Assembly: GCF_000949475.1 (NCBI RefSeq)
Contig: NZ_JRHC01000001.1
Location: 868,001 to 932,000 of the forward strand
DNA: 64,000 bases
Origin: Draconibacterium sediminis
Lineage (GTDB): Bacteria > Bacteroidota > Bacteroidia > Bacteroidales > Prolixibacteraceae
Direction: 5' to 3'
Of the stretch, positions 44,647 to 54,139 are shown piece by piece. The position numbers were made by a program, and so were the translations under genes. The first letter of the stretch is position 1; every line of letters begins with the position of its first letter. The notes below the pieces were generated by a model, which was not told the origin of the DNA, did not search any database, and saw only the letters and a list, made by a program, of their open reading frames with translations.

Positions 44647-44691
44647 ATGGCTGAGAAAGTGTATTTGAAAATAAGTATAAAGAATAACTGA
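44647..44691 (+). CDS. Possible 14-residue leader peptide of carAB
   Basis: A short open frame MAEKVYLKISIKNN ends in TGA overlapping the first base of the terminator-like stem before carA. Its position suits translational control of attenuation, but it has no arginine codons and no run of any one amino acid. It may be chance. Confidence 0.25.
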   Translation: MAEKVYLKISIKNN

Positions 44692-44730
44692 AATGCGTTT
44701 GAACTATTTTAGGGCAAGCGCATTTTTTTT
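44691..44730 (+). terminator. Terminator-like attenuator in the carA leader
   Basis: AAATGCGTTTG (44691-44701) and CAAGCGCATTT (44715-44725) form an 11-bp stem with one wobble and a 13-nt loop, running into an eight-T tract. No plus-strand gene lies upstream (argR is divergent), so the hairpin is within the carA leader and fits attenuation. It ends 17 bases before the carA ATG. Confidence 0.7.
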
Positions 44731-44747
44731 AATTATTAAATCGGAAT

Positions 44748-45827
44748 ATGTACAAAGTAAAACAGGCAAAATTAACGCTTGAAGACGGGACGGTTTTTAT
44801 GGGAAAATCCTTCGGAAGCGAAAAGTCGGTGGCCGGAGAGGTCGTTTTTTATACAGCAATGACGGGGTATCCGGAGAGTTTGACTGATCCATCTTACACC
44901 GGGCAAATACTGGTGTCGACTTACCCAATGATTGGGAATTATGGCGTTCCTTTTAACAGAAAAGAGAACGGAATACACAAATATTACGAATCGCACAAAT
45001 TGCACATTTCCGGTCTGATAATCTCTGATTACTCGTTTGAGTTTAGTCACTGGAATGCTGAGAAAAGTTTGAGTGATTGGTTAAAAGAATACGAAGTACC
45101 GGGTTTATTCGACATCGACACGAGAGCCTTAACGAAAATTTTACGTGAGAAAGGATCGATGCTTGGAAAGATCGAATTCGGTGATGAAATTGACTTTTAC
45201 GATCCGAATAAAGAAAACCTGGTAGCTGTTGCCAGTTGCAAAGAACGTGAGGTATACGGAGACGGAGAGCACAAAGTGGTATTAATTGATTGCGGTGTGA
45301 AAAACAACATTATCCGTTGTTTGCTTAATCGCGGAGCTACGGTAATTCGTGTGCCATGGGATTATGATTTTACCAATGAAGAATTCGACGGATTGTTTAT
45401 CTCGAACGGCCCGGGCGACCCGGCAAATTGTGATGTAACTGTTGACTACATTAAAAATGTAATTGAGGCAGAGAAACCAATTATGGGAATTTGTTTGGGT
45501 AACCAATTGCTGGCACGTGCCGCCGGCGCCGAGACCTATAAATTGAAATTCGGGCACCGCAGCCACAACCAACCGGTGTTGTTGGAAGGAACAAACAAAT
45601 GTTACATCACTTCGCAAAACCATGGTTTTGCGGTAGCAACCGAAACGTTGCCAAACGACTGGGAGCCATTATTTACTAACGTGAACGATGAAACCAACGA
45701 AGGAATCAGGCACAAAACAAAGCCTTTCTTCTCAACACAGTTTCACCCGGAAGCGTCGAGCGGGCCTGTTGATACCGAGTTTTTATTCGACGAGTTCATT
45801 AAAAATATCGTAGAGTCGAAGAAATAA
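44748..45827 (+). CDS. carA: Carbamoyl phosphate synthase small subunit
   Basis: This 359-residue glutamine amidotransferase supplies ammonia to CarB for arginine and pyrimidine synthesis. The N-terminal domain has LEDGTVFMGKSFG and the TGYPESLTDPSYTGQI block; the class I amidotransferase domain has LFISNGPGDPA, MGICLGNQLLA with the nucleophile cysteine, and FHPEASSGP with the catalytic His/Glu. It is divergent from argR and 27 bp before carB. Confidence 0.97.
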   Translation: MYKVKQAKLTLEDGTVFMGKSFGSEKSVAGEVVFYTAMTGYPESLTDPSYTGQILVSTYPMIGNYGVPFNRKENGIHKYYESHKLHISGLIISDYSFEFSHWNAEKSLSDWLKEYEVPGLFDIDTRALTKILREKGSMLGKIEFGDEIDFYDPNKENLVAVASCKEREVYGDGEHKVVLIDCGVKNNIIRCLLNRGATVIRVPWDYDFTNEEFDGLFISNGPGDPANCDVTVDYIKNVIEAEKPIMGICLGNQLLARAAGAETYKLKFGHRSHNQPVLLEGTNKCYITSQNHGFAVATETLPNDWEPLFTNVNDETNEGIRHKTKPFFSTQFHPEASSGPVDTEFLFDEFIKNIVESKK

Positions 45828-45854
45828 TCTTTCAATGTAATTTCAAAAATTATC

Positions 45855-48800
45855 ATGATAGAAACACATATTAAAAAAGCAATTGTTCTTGGTTCGGGAG
45901 CACTAAAAATTGGAGAGGCCGGTGAGTTCGATTATTCCGGTTCGCAGGCGCTAAAAGCGTTGAAAGAAGAAGGTGTTGAAACGGTTCTTATCAATCCGAA
46001 TATTGCAACCATTCAAACATCTGAAGACATTGCAGACAAAATCTACTTTTTGCCTGTTACGCCTCATTTTGTTGAAGAGGTAATTAAAAAAGAAAAACCA
46101 CAGGGAATACTTCTGGCATTCGGAGGTCAAACTGCGCTGAACTGCGGGGTTGCACTTTACGAATCGGGAGTACTCGAAAAATACAATGTTGAGGTAGTTG
46201 GTACGCCGGTTCAGTCGATTATTGATACCGAAGACCGCGATATTTTTGCCAATATGCTGGCCGAAATTGGTGTAAAAACACCAAAAAGTATCGCCGCTGC
46301 AAATATGGCCGAAGCAAAAGCTGCTGCTAAAGAGGTTGGCTTCCCAATTATCATCCGCGCGGCATATACGCTCGGAGGTTTAGGGTCCGGTTTCTGCGAA
46401 AACGAAGAGGAACTGGAAAAACTGGCAGGAAGCGCATTTGCTTACTCGCCGCAAATCCTGGTTGAAGAATCAATTAAAGGATGGAAAGAAGTAGAGTACG
46501 AGGTAGTTCGCGATAAATACGACAACTGTATTACGGTTTGTAACATGGAGAACTTCGATCCGCTTGGAATTCACACTGGCGAGAGTATCGTTGTAGCTCC
46601 ATCGCAAACAATGTCGAACTCAGAATATCACAAACTGCGCGAAATATCAATTAAGATTATTCGTCGTGTTGGAGTAATCGGAGAATGTAACGTTCAGTTC
46701 GCGCTCGATCCTTACTCAGAAGATTATCGTGTGATTGAGGTGAATGCCCGTCTGTCACGTTCGTCGGCACTGGCATCGAAAGCTACCGGTTATCCGCTGG
46801 CATTTGTTGCTGCAAAATTAGGTTTGGGTTACGGTTTGCACCAACTTAAAAACTCGGTTACCAAAGTAACTACTGCATGTTTCGAGCCTGCGCTCGACTA
46901 CTGTGTAGTAAAGATTCCTCGCTGGGATTTGAGCAAATTCGTAGGTGTTTCGAAAAATATCGGAAGCTCGATGAAATCGGTTGGCGAGATTATGGCCATC
47001 GGTCGAACTTTTGAAGAAGCCATTCAGAAAGGTATTCGAATGGTTGGTTTGGGAATGCACGGTTTTGTGGGCAACAGAGAGGAGATTACCATTGAGGGAA
47101 TCGAGGAGGAGTTGACAAATCCTACCGACCGCCGAATATTTGCCATTGCGGAGGCGTTCAACAAAGGTTATTCAATCGATCAGATTCACGAGAAAACAAA
47201 AATCGATCGCTGGTTCCTGCAGAAGTTGAATAATATTTACAAAATAAAACTGGAGCTGAAGAAGTTTAACGAGTTGGAGAAATTGCCAATTCCACTGTTA
47301 AAAGCATCAAAACAAGCCGGTTATTCCGATTTTCAGATCGCACGTTTGGTAATGAGGAGCAAGAATGCAAACATCAATGAAGATCTTCTGAAAGTAAGGG
47401 CTTTCCGTAAAGCTAACGGAATTGTGCCGGTAGTTAAACAAATTGATACACTTGCAGGTGAGTATCCTGCTCAAACCAACTACCTGTACCTGACGCATAA
47501 TGGCACGGAGAACGACGTTACTTACTTAGGCGATCATAAATCGGTGATGGTACTTGGATCAGGTGCTTACCGTATCGGAAGTTCGGTAGAATTCGACTGG
47601 TGTAGTGTAAATACCATCAATACGATTAAAAAAGAGGGATATCGTTCAGTAATGATCAACTACAACCCGGAGACGGTGAGTACGGATTACGATACCTGCG
47701 ACAGACTTTATTTTGATGAGCTGACTTTTGAGCGTGTAATGGATGTGTACGACCTGGAGAATCCGCACGGAGTTGTGGTTTCAATGGGAGGACAAATTCC
47801 GAATAACCTGGCAATGAAACTTGACAGCCAAAATGTCCCGATCCTTGGTACATCGGCCAAAAAGATCGACAATGCCGAGGACCGTGAGAAATTCTCATCA
47901 CTGCTTGATGAGCTGGGTGTTGATCAGCCACGCTGGGCACGCCTGTCAACCATCGAAGAAATTCACAAGTTTGTGGATGAGGTGGGTTATCCGGTGTTGA
48001 TTCGTCCATCATACGTACTTTCGGGTGCAGCCATGAATGTGGTTTCTAACCCCGATCAGCTGGAGCATTTCCTTGAAATGGCGGCCAATGTATCGAAAGA
48101 ACATCCGGTGGTTGTTACCGAGTTTATCGAGCAGGCCAAAGAAATTGAAATTGACGCAGTTGCCAATAAAGGCGAGATGGTTGCTTATGCCATTTCGGAG
48201 CACGTGGAGTTTGCCGGAGTTCACTCGGGCGATGCTACCATCGTTTTCCCGCCGCAAAAACTATATGTTGAGACCATCCGCAGGGTGAAGAAAATCGCTC
48301 GTCAGATTGCAAAGGGGCTGGAAATTACCGGACCTTTCAATATGCAGTTCCTGGCAAAAGATAACGACATAAAAGTTATTGAGTGTAACCTGCGTGCATC
48401 GCGAAGCTTCCCGTTTGTTTCAAAGGTGATGAAATTGAACCTGATTGAAATTGCCACGAAAGTAATGTTGGGAATCGATGTGCCGAAACCGGATAAATCG
48501 TTGTTCGAGCTGGATTATGTGGGGGTTAAAGCTCCGCAGTTCTCGTTTGCACGATTACTGAAAGCCGACCCTGTTTTAGGTGTAGATATGTCGTCGACCG
48601 GAGAGGTTGGATGTATCGGCGATACCTATTACGAGGCGATTCTGAAAGCGATGTTGTCGGTAGGATACAACTTTCCGAAAAAGAACATCTTGATTTCATC
48701 AGGACCATCACGAGGCAAAGTGGAGTTGCTGAACAGCACCAGAATGCTGGTTGAAAAAGGCTACAATATTTTCGCCACTGAAGGAACGCACAAGTTCTTC

Positions 48801-49088
48801 CGCGATAATGGTATTGAGAATACGCTGGTGCACTGGCCCGACGAAGAAGATCAGTCACCAAATACCATTGAAATGATCAAGAATAAAAAGATCGACCTGG
48901 TGGTTAATATCCCGAAAAACCATACCAACCGCGAGTTGAAAAATGGTTATACGATTCGCCGTAGTGCCATCGATTATAACATCCCGCTTATTACCAATGC
49001 CCGTGTTGCAAGTGCATTCCTTTACGGAATTTGCAAATACAGCCTCGAGGACATTAAAGTGGTAAGCTGGGACGAATACAAAGAGTAG
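45855..49088 (+). CDS. carB: Carbamoyl phosphate synthase large subunit
   Basis: The 1077-residue synthase has the usual duplicated ATP-grasp organisation. The first half (bicarbonate phosphorylation) begins with VLGSGALKIGEAGEFDYSG. The second (carbamate phosphorylation) has MVLGSGAYRIGSSVEFDWC near residue 560. A methylglyoxal-synthase-like allosteric domain occupies the last 130 residues or so. The length is normal and the usual blocks are present. A terminator follows. Confidence 0.97.
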   Translation: MIETHIKKAIVLGSGALKIGEAGEFDYSGSQALKALKEEGVETVLINPNIATIQTSEDIADKIYFLPVTPHFVEEVIKKEKPQGILLAFGGQTALNCGVALYESGVLEKYNVEVVGTPVQSIIDTEDRDIFANMLAEIGVKTPKSIAAANMAEAKAAAKEVGFPIIIRAAYTLGGLGSGFCENEEELEKLAGSAFAYSPQILVEESIKGWKEVEYEVVRDKYDNCITVCNMENFDPLGIHTGESIVVAPSQTMSNSEYHKLREISIKIIRRVGVIGECNVQFALDPYSEDYRVIEVNARLSRSSALASKATGYPLAFVAAKLGLGYGLHQLKNSVTKVTTACFEPALDYCVVKIPRWDLSKFVGVSKNIGSSMKSVGEIMAIGRTFEEAIQKGIRMVGLGMHGFVGNREEITIEGIEEELTNPTDRRIFAIAEAFNKGYSIDQIHEKTKIDRWFLQKLNNIYKIKLELKKFNELEKLPIPLLKASKQAGYSDFQIARLVMRSKNANINEDLLKVRAFRKANGIVPVVKQIDTLAGEYPAQTNYLYLTHNGTENDVTYLGDHKSVMVLGSGAYRIGSSVEFDWCSVNTINTIKKEGYRSVMINYNPETVSTDYDTCDRLYFDELTFERVMDVYDLENPHGVVVSMGGQIPNNLAMKLDSQNVPILGTSAKKIDNAEDREKFSSLLDELGVDQPRWARLSTIEEIHKFVDEVGYPVLIRPSYVLSGAAMNVVSNPDQLEHFLEMAANVSKEHPVVVTEFIEQAKEIEIDAVANKGEMVAYAISEHVEFAGVHSGDATIVFPPQKLYVETIRRVKKIARQIAKGLEITGPFNMQFLAKDNDIKVIECNLRASRSFPFVSKVMKLNLIEIATKVMLGIDVPKPDKSLFELDYVGVKAPQFSFARLLKADPVLGVDMSSTGEVGCIGDTYYEAILKAMLSVGYNFPKKNILISSGPSRGKVELLNSTRMLVEKGYNIFATEGTHKFFRDNGIENTLVHWPDEEDQSPNTIEMIKNKKIDLVVNIPKNHTNRELKNGYTIRRSAIDYNIPLITNARVASAFLYGICKYSLEDIKVVSWDEYKE

Positions 49089-49112
49089 AAGCTTTATTTC
49101 AATATTAGAGAA

Positions 49113-49140
49113 GCTCCGGCCATTGGTCGGAGCTTTTTTG
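49113..49140 (+). terminator. Terminator of carAB
   Basis: AGCTCCG / CGGAGCT with an inner CC/GG pair is followed by six T, 24 bases after the carB stop. Confidence 0.85.
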
Positions 49141-49197
49141 TTTTAATAAGTGGCCCATTAATTTGACGGGCTTATTTTGTATGATTTTTTACCCATA

Positions 49198-49226
49198 AAA
49201 AAAGCCCGCAGTAAAACTGCAGGCTT
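49198..49226 (-). terminator. Terminator of tRNA-Gln
   Basis: On the minus strand AAAGCCTGCAG-TTTTA-CTGCGGGCTTT runs into a seven-T tract just past the tRNA 3' end. Confidence 0.8.
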
Positions 49227-49232
49227 TGGTGG

Positions 49233-49305
49233 TTGACCCGCCAGGGCTCGAACCTGGACTCTTCTGAACCAAAATCAGACGTGTTGCCAATTACACCACG
49301 GGTCA
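49233..49305 (-). tRNA. tRNA-Gln (UUG)
   Basis: The cloverleaf is complete on the minus strand. TGACCCG pairs with CGGGTCA in the acceptor stem, TCTGA/TCAGA form the anticodon stem with loop TTTTGGT (anticodon TTG), and CCAGG-TTCGAGC-CCTGG forms the T arm. CCA is not encoded. Confidence 0.93.
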
Positions 49306-49453
49306 GTCCTTATTGCGTCTTTTCGTTAAAGACGGTGCAAAAGTATAAAAAAATTTTATTCTGCAATATCTGGGCAAAAAAAAATTCCCTCTTTCGAAAA
49401 AAAGGTGAAATTCTTTTTGATAATTATGTTCTAAGCATTCTTGTATAAAAGCT

Positions 49454-49461
49454 TATATTTG
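49454..49461 (+). promoter_or_regulatory. Candidate -7 box of the DUF2723 gene
   Basis: TATATTTG matches TAnnTTTG and lies 18 bp before the ATG at 49480. This argues that upstream in-frame codons back to 49441 are not translated. Confidence 0.5.
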
Positions 49462-49479
49462 CCTTTGTTCAAAAATAAA

Positions 49480-52400
49480 ATGCAGATCATGCAACACACA
49501 AAATTAATCAATAACATTCTTGGTTGGCTTGTTTTTACTGTCGCTTGTATAACCTATTTTGCTACTATTGAACCCACGGTTAGCTGGTGGGATTGCGGAG
49601 AGTTTATAACAAGTGCATTTAAACTGGAGGTTGGTCACCCACCGGGTGCGCCTACCTTTATGATTTTGGGACGGATATTTACACTGTTTGCTCCCGATGT
49701 TACCAAAGCCGCAGTTATGGTTAATTCCTTATCGGCTATTGCAAGTGCCGCAACCATCATGTTTTTGTACTGGACGATTGTACATCTTGCCAAAAAACTT
49801 TTTCCCGGGGATGAACTAAGCACTGGCGAACAGATTGCCGTGTGGGGTAGTGGTTTGGTTGGAGCGCTGGCTTTTACTTTTACCGATTCGTTTTGGTTTT
49901 CGGCAGTAGAAGGAGAGGTTTACGCACTTTCATCGCTGTTTACGGCCATGGTATTTTGGGCCATTTTGAAATGGGAAAATGTGGCGCACGAAAAATACGC
50001 GAACCGTTGGTTGGTGCTAATTGCGTATTTAATGGGCTTGTCAATTGGTGTTCACTTGTTGAACCTGCTGGCTATTCCAGCTATCGGAATGGTTTATTAT
50101 TTCAAAAAATACGAATTCTCGTGGAAAGGTGTGTTTTATGCGCTGGCAACCTCGATGGGTATTTTGCTGGGTATTCAGTATGGAATTATTCCGGGAGTAC
50201 CGCACGTTGCTTTTATCTTCGACCGCATTTTTGTGAATGCATTCGGATTGCCGTTTAACTCCGGAATATTATTTATGGGTGCCCTGGTGGTAGCCGGTTC
50301 CGTGTGGGGCATCAATTACACCCGAAAAAGAAATAAGGTAGTGCTGAATACCGCACTTACAATGTTTATTGTAATTCTGATCGGCTATTCGTCGTTTGCA
50401 CTCATCGTTATTCGAGCGTCGGCTAATCCGCCAATGAATCAGAGTAGCCCCGATAATGCTTTTGCTTTGGTTCGTTACCTGAACCGCGAACAGTATGGCG
50501 ACCGGCCGCTGGCAAAAGGACCATATTATAATGCCCCGCGAATTGCATCAAAAGCTCCAAAAGAACAATACAACAAGGTAGACGGGAAATACAAAATTAC
50601 CGGAACAATGCCGGGTGGTTCAGTGTACGAGCCAAAAATGGAAACCATTTTCCCGCGAATGTACAGCGATAAAGCAAACCACATTCAGGCTTATAAAGAT
50701 TGGGGAAAAGTAAAAGGAACTCCGGTACGGGTACGCGACCGAGGCGAAGTAAAAACCTTGCAAAAACCAACTTTTGGCGAGAACCTGCGCTTCTTTTTTA
50801 GTTACCAGGTTGGACATATGTACATGCGTTATTTTATGTGGAATTTTGTTGGGCGGCAAAACGATGTACAAGGTCACGGAGGTTTCGATAATGGGAACTG
50901 GGTAAGCGGAATCTCGTTTATTGATGAGCCAAAAACCGGGCCGCGCGATAATATGCCCGAATGGATGAAAAACGATCCGAGCAGAAACGTATATTACTTT
51001 TTGCCGCTGTTGCTGGGGCTTCTGGGTTTGTTCTTTCAATATAACCAGGGTAAAAAGGGCAAAGAAACATTTGCAGTAACCATGCTGCTGTTTATCCTTA
51101 CCGGTCTTGCCATTGTGGTTTACCTCAACCAGTATCCGTACCAACCACGCGAGCGCGATTATGCTTACGCCGGCTCGTTTTATGCCTTTGCCATCTGGAT
51201 TGGCCTGGGAGTGCTGGCCATTTATTCCGGTTTAAAGAAAGTGCTGAAAGGAGCGCCCGGAGCAGTGCTGGCAACTGTAATTTCAATGGTGGCCGTGCCG
51301 GGAGTGCTTGCATCGCAAAACTGGGATGATCACGACCGGTCAGGAAAATACATGACACGTGATTACGCGATCAATTACCTGGAGTCGTGTGCGCCAAATG
51401 CAATCCTGTTTACTTATGGCGATAACGATACTTTCCCGCTGTGGTATGTGCAGGAAGTGGAGGGCGTACGCCGGGATATAAAAATCATAAATATCAGTTA
51501 CCTTGGAATGGACTGGTACATCAATCAGCAGCAGTTTAAAACATACGATGCCGATCCGGTACCATTTACTTTCACCAAAGATAAATACTACATGGGCCGT
51601 ATGGATGCGGTGCTCTTCCAGGACCGGATAAAAGGATCGGTGGAGCTGAGCGAAGCCATGGAGTTTTTAGGTAGCGACGATGTGCGCACAAAAGTAAAAG
51701 TTACCAGTGGTGATATGATGGATTACCTGCCGTCGCGCGATTTTCATATTACGGTTGATAAGCAAAAAGTTCTGGATTCGGGAACGGTAAAACAGAAAGA
51801 TGCAGATCTTATTGCCGACAGAGTGAGCTTTAAGATCTCAGATAATTTGATCTCGAAAAGTGAAATGGCGGTACTGAATATGATTGCTGCCAACAACTGG
51901 GAACGCCCTATATATATCGATCACAGTTTGGTGTTTACCGGAAATATTCACTTCCTTGACTGGTTGCAGTTTGAAGGATTGGCTTACCGGTTTGTGCCGA
52001 TACGAACACCAAAACAAGGCGTAACTGCCGGACGAATCGACCCCGATATTCTTTATGATAATGTGATGAATAAATTTGTTTGGGGAAATGTAAACGACCC
52101 GGATATTCATATGGACGAGTATAACCGCAAGCAGATAAACATTATGCAGGCACAATATATGTTTACGCGTTTGTCGCAAGCTTTACTGGCCCAGGGAGAA
52201 AAGGAAAAAGCCATTGAGGTGGCCGATAAAATGTTTGAGCTTTTCCCGAACGAGAAAATTCCGCTCGATTACAGTTCGTTCCAAATGGCAGCACAGTATT
52301 ACGGTGCCGGGGCCACAGAAAAAGGAAATGAAAAAGTGCGTATTATGGCGGATAACTGTTTTGCTTTGCTTGATTATTATGCTTCGTTGCCCGACAATTT

Positions 52401-52557
52401 TGCGGCAGCAGTACAAAGCGAACAAAATCGCCAGATCTCACATTTACAAAACATGATAATTCTTACGCGAAACTACAAACAAGAGGAATTGAATACTGAA
52501 CTGGATGCCAAATTGCAGGAATTGATTGTAAAGTTTCAGAATAAAGCCGGTTCTTAA
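49480..52557 (+). CDS. DUF2723 membrane protein, probable protein O-mannosyltransferase-like
   Basis: The start at 49480 (MQIMQHTKLINNILGW) gives 1025 residues; 49489 is an alternative. The protein has about a dozen membrane segments in the first 320 residues and again at 510-640. The DUF2723 signature TVSWWDCGEFITSAFKLEVGHPPGAP lies in the first extracytoplasmic loop, where GT-C enzymes keep the catalytic acid. A large soluble C-terminal part ends in TPR-like helices (about 890-1020). The family is related to eukaryotic TMEM260. I infer transfer of a sugar to exported proteins. Its stop overlaps the convergent gene by four bases. Confidence 0.8.
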   Translation: MQIMQHTKLINNILGWLVFTVACITYFATIEPTVSWWDCGEFITSAFKLEVGHPPGAPTFMILGRIFTLFAPDVTKAAVMVNSLSAIASAATIMFLYWTIVHLAKKLFPGDELSTGEQIAVWGSGLVGALAFTFTDSFWFSAVEGEVYALSSLFTAMVFWAILKWENVAHEKYANRWLVLIAYLMGLSIGVHLLNLLAIPAIGMVYYFKKYEFSWKGVFYALATSMGILLGIQYGIIPGVPHVAFIFDRIFVNAFGLPFNSGILFMGALVVAGSVWGINYTRKRNKVVLNTALTMFIVILIGYSSFALIVIRASANPPMNQSSPDNAFALVRYLNREQYGDRPLAKGPYYNAPRIASKAPKEQYNKVDGKYKITGTMPGGSVYEPKMETIFPRMYSDKANHIQAYKDWGKVKGTPVRVRDRGEVKTLQKPTFGENLRFFFSYQVGHMYMRYFMWNFVGRQNDVQGHGGFDNGNWVSGISFIDEPKTGPRDNMPEWMKNDPSRNVYYFLPLLLGLLGLFFQYNQGKKGKETFAVTMLLFILTGLAIVVYLNQYPYQPRERDYAYAGSFYAFAIWIGLGVLAIYSGLKKVLKGAPGAVLATVISMVAVPGVLASQNWDDHDRSGKYMTRDYAINYLESCAPNAILFTYGDNDTFPLWYVQEVEGVRRDIKIINISYLGMDWYINQQQFKTYDADPVPFTFTKDKYYMGRMDAVLFQDRIKGSVELSEAMEFLGSDDVRTKVKVTSGDMMDYLPSRDFHITVDKQKVLDSGTVKQKDADLIADRVSFKISDNLISKSEMAVLNMIAANNWERPIYIDHSLVFTGNIHFLDWLQFEGLAYRFVPIRTPKQGVTAGRIDPDILYDNVMNKFVWGNVNDPDIHMDEYNRKQINIMQAQYMFTRLSQALLAQGEKEKAIEVADKMFELFPNEKIPLDYSSFQMAAQYYGAGATEKGNEKVRIMADNCFALLDYYASLPDNFAAAVQSEQNRQISHLQNMIILTRNYKQEELNTELDAKLQELIVKFQNKAGS

Positions 52558-53090
52558 TCGCTGTTTTGTTGAATTTGCCGGAATAATTTAGTGGCCAGTT
52601 TTTTACCCCGCGACCGGATGCCGGCTGTTGGATGGAATTCCATCTCCTGCTCGATTAACTGCAGAACCTCCGGTTTCAGGTCGGGTTCCAGTTCTGATAT
52701 GTTGTACAGAATTTGCATGGCATGCACGCGCACTGCCACGGCCTCGTTACCCGAGGTGAATGTTTCAATGCAGTAATCAAACAGAAAACCACTATGCTCT
52801 TCAGGTATAGCATTCATGCTGATAAGCTTTAACCAGTGACGGCGTTTGCTGGCATTCTTCTCTGTTTTTAATTGTCCGATCAGCGCCGGGAGATAAGGCT
52901 GCAACAATTCCGGTTTTTCGTCATGAATTTTATCGACAAGGTAAGCAGCACGCCAGCTTTTTTGCCGCGTATCGTTTAGGGCGAGCTGTACGAGGGTATT
53001 AAACTGCCGCGTATCGTTTAGCATTGCTGCTGCAATAATTTCAATATTCTCCCATGCATCGAGGTGTTCGAAAAGTTCTTGTTCTGTCAT
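52554..53090 (-). CDS. HEAT-like helical repeat protein
   Basis: The ATG at 53090 (MTEQELFEHLDAWEN) is preferred over 53138, giving 178 residues. It is a soluble chain of paired helices (for example WRAAYLVDKIHDEKPELLQPYLPALI) without signal peptide, resembling HEAT/armadillo repeats; the ligand is unknown. It is convergent with the DUF2723 gene (four-base overlap of ends) and divergent from the NUDIX gene 65 bp away. Confidence 0.7.
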   Translation of the reverse strand: MTEQELFEHLDAWENIEIIAAAMLNDTRQFNTLVQLALNDTRQKSWRAAYLVDKIHDEKPELLQPYLPALIGQLKTEKNASKRRHWLKLISMNAIPEEHSGFLFDYCIETFTSGNEAVAVRVHAMQILYNISELEPDLKPEVLQLIEQEMEFHPTAGIRSRGKKLATKLFRQIQQNSD

Positions 53091-53155
53091 CGGTGGTTGA
53101 TTTTCAAGTGCGCAGAAAAGATAGAAAATATTCTTCAAGTTTCTATTTTTACCGA

Positions 53156-53572
53156 ATGATTCAAGTTACCTGCGCCATAATAATCCATCAGGGGAAAATC
53201 CTTGTTGCTCAAAACAATGAAAGTTCCGATCATCCTTTTCAGTGGGAATTTCCAGGTGGAAAAGTAAAATCCGACGAAACTGAAAAAGAGTGTATCGTTC
53301 GCGAAATAAAGGAAGAATTAAATCTGACAGTGGAAGTTCAGGGAGCACTAACTCCGGTTGAACACGATTATCAGATTAAAGCCATCCGTTTGATTCCCTT
53401 TGTTTGTTCGTTGGTTTCGGGTAAAATAAAGTTGAACGATCATAACGCTGTAAAATGGGTGACTGTTGGTGAGTTGGATGAGCTTGACTTAGCAGAAGCC
53501 GATAAGATGCTAATCCAAACGACCGAAAACCGCGATTGTTTAAAGAAATACGCCCGGGAAAAGATGCACTAA
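53156..53572 (+). CDS. NUDIX hydrolase, MutT-like (deoxy)nucleoside triphosphate pyrophosphohydrolase
   Basis: The start at 53156 (MIQVTCAIIIHQGKILVAQ) gives 138 residues; the frame upstream is open but overlaps the neighbour's 5' end. The NUDIX box GKVKSDE-x7-REIKEEL is complete. The flanking pattern WEFPGGKVK and C-terminal AVKWVTVGELDELDL match small MutT/CTP pyrophosphohydrolase-type sanitising enzymes. Its 3' end overlaps the convergent membrane gene by 33 bp. Confidence 0.88.
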   Translation: MIQVTCAIIIHQGKILVAQNNESSDHPFQWEFPGGKVKSDETEKECIVREIKEELNLTVEVQGALTPVEHDYQIKAIRLIPFVCSLVSGKIKLNDHNAVKWVTVGELDELDLAEADKMLIQTTENRDCLKKYAREKMH

Positions 53573-54043
53573 TCCTGACAAAACGCCTGCCCAACCTATT
53601 ATTGATAAAATCATGTACAAAACAGTATGCCTTCGTTGCGCATAATATTTATTGGCCAGAAATGCGCCAATGGGGATGGTTAAAATAATCGGTGTAGCAA
53701 TTATCACTCCCCAAAATCCGTAGTTCGATTTCATACGGGTAATAAAACGGTTTCGTCGGGTAAATATTCGTTTGGGCTTTTTCTTCATTCTGTTGATGCA
53801 CCAGTTACGGTAGCGTCCGCGCATTGAATTCGGAATAGCTTTACACAAACACGGCCACAAAATCAATAGCCCGCGGTTTAAGGGTTTGCTGATGTAGTAA
53901 AAAAACAGAAAACCGCCTATTCCCCCGGTAAGCACAGCCAGCAGCGCGTACTTGTAATCGAGTCCGATAATCATGGCATAAGGAAGAGTAACAATATACT
54001 TCACCGATGCCAGCAATACGATATGTAGTATTTTAAGCAACAC
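53540..54043 (-). CDS. Small membrane protein with basic central loop
   Basis: This 167-residue protein has about four membrane segments in two pairs (about 5-55 and 105-160). They are separated by a strongly basic loop with many R and K (about 70-103), so the loop is probably cytoplasmic. The family is not recognised; small integral proteins of this layout are common in Bacteroidota genomes. The last 33 bp overlap the NUDIX gene tail to tail. Confidence 0.7.
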   Translation of the reverse strand: MLLKILHIVLLASVKYIVTLPYAMIIGLDYKYALLAVLTGGIGGFLFFYYISKPLNRGLLILWPCLCKAIPNSMRGRYRNWCINRMKKKPKRIFTRRNRFITRMKSNYGFWGVIIATPIILTIPIGAFLANKYYAQRRHTVLYMILSIIGWAGVLSGLVHLFPGVFL

Positions 54044-54139
54044 AATTACCCTTTTCGTGTGCTGATAGAACGCACGAGGGATGGAAAAGGTTGCGTGCCC
54101 CGGACGGGCTTTATATATTCTTAACGATTATTAAACATC

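Noticed and set aside
49233-49448. Plus-strand ORF over tRNA-Gln
   Set aside because: It is antisense to a complete tRNA and its terminator.
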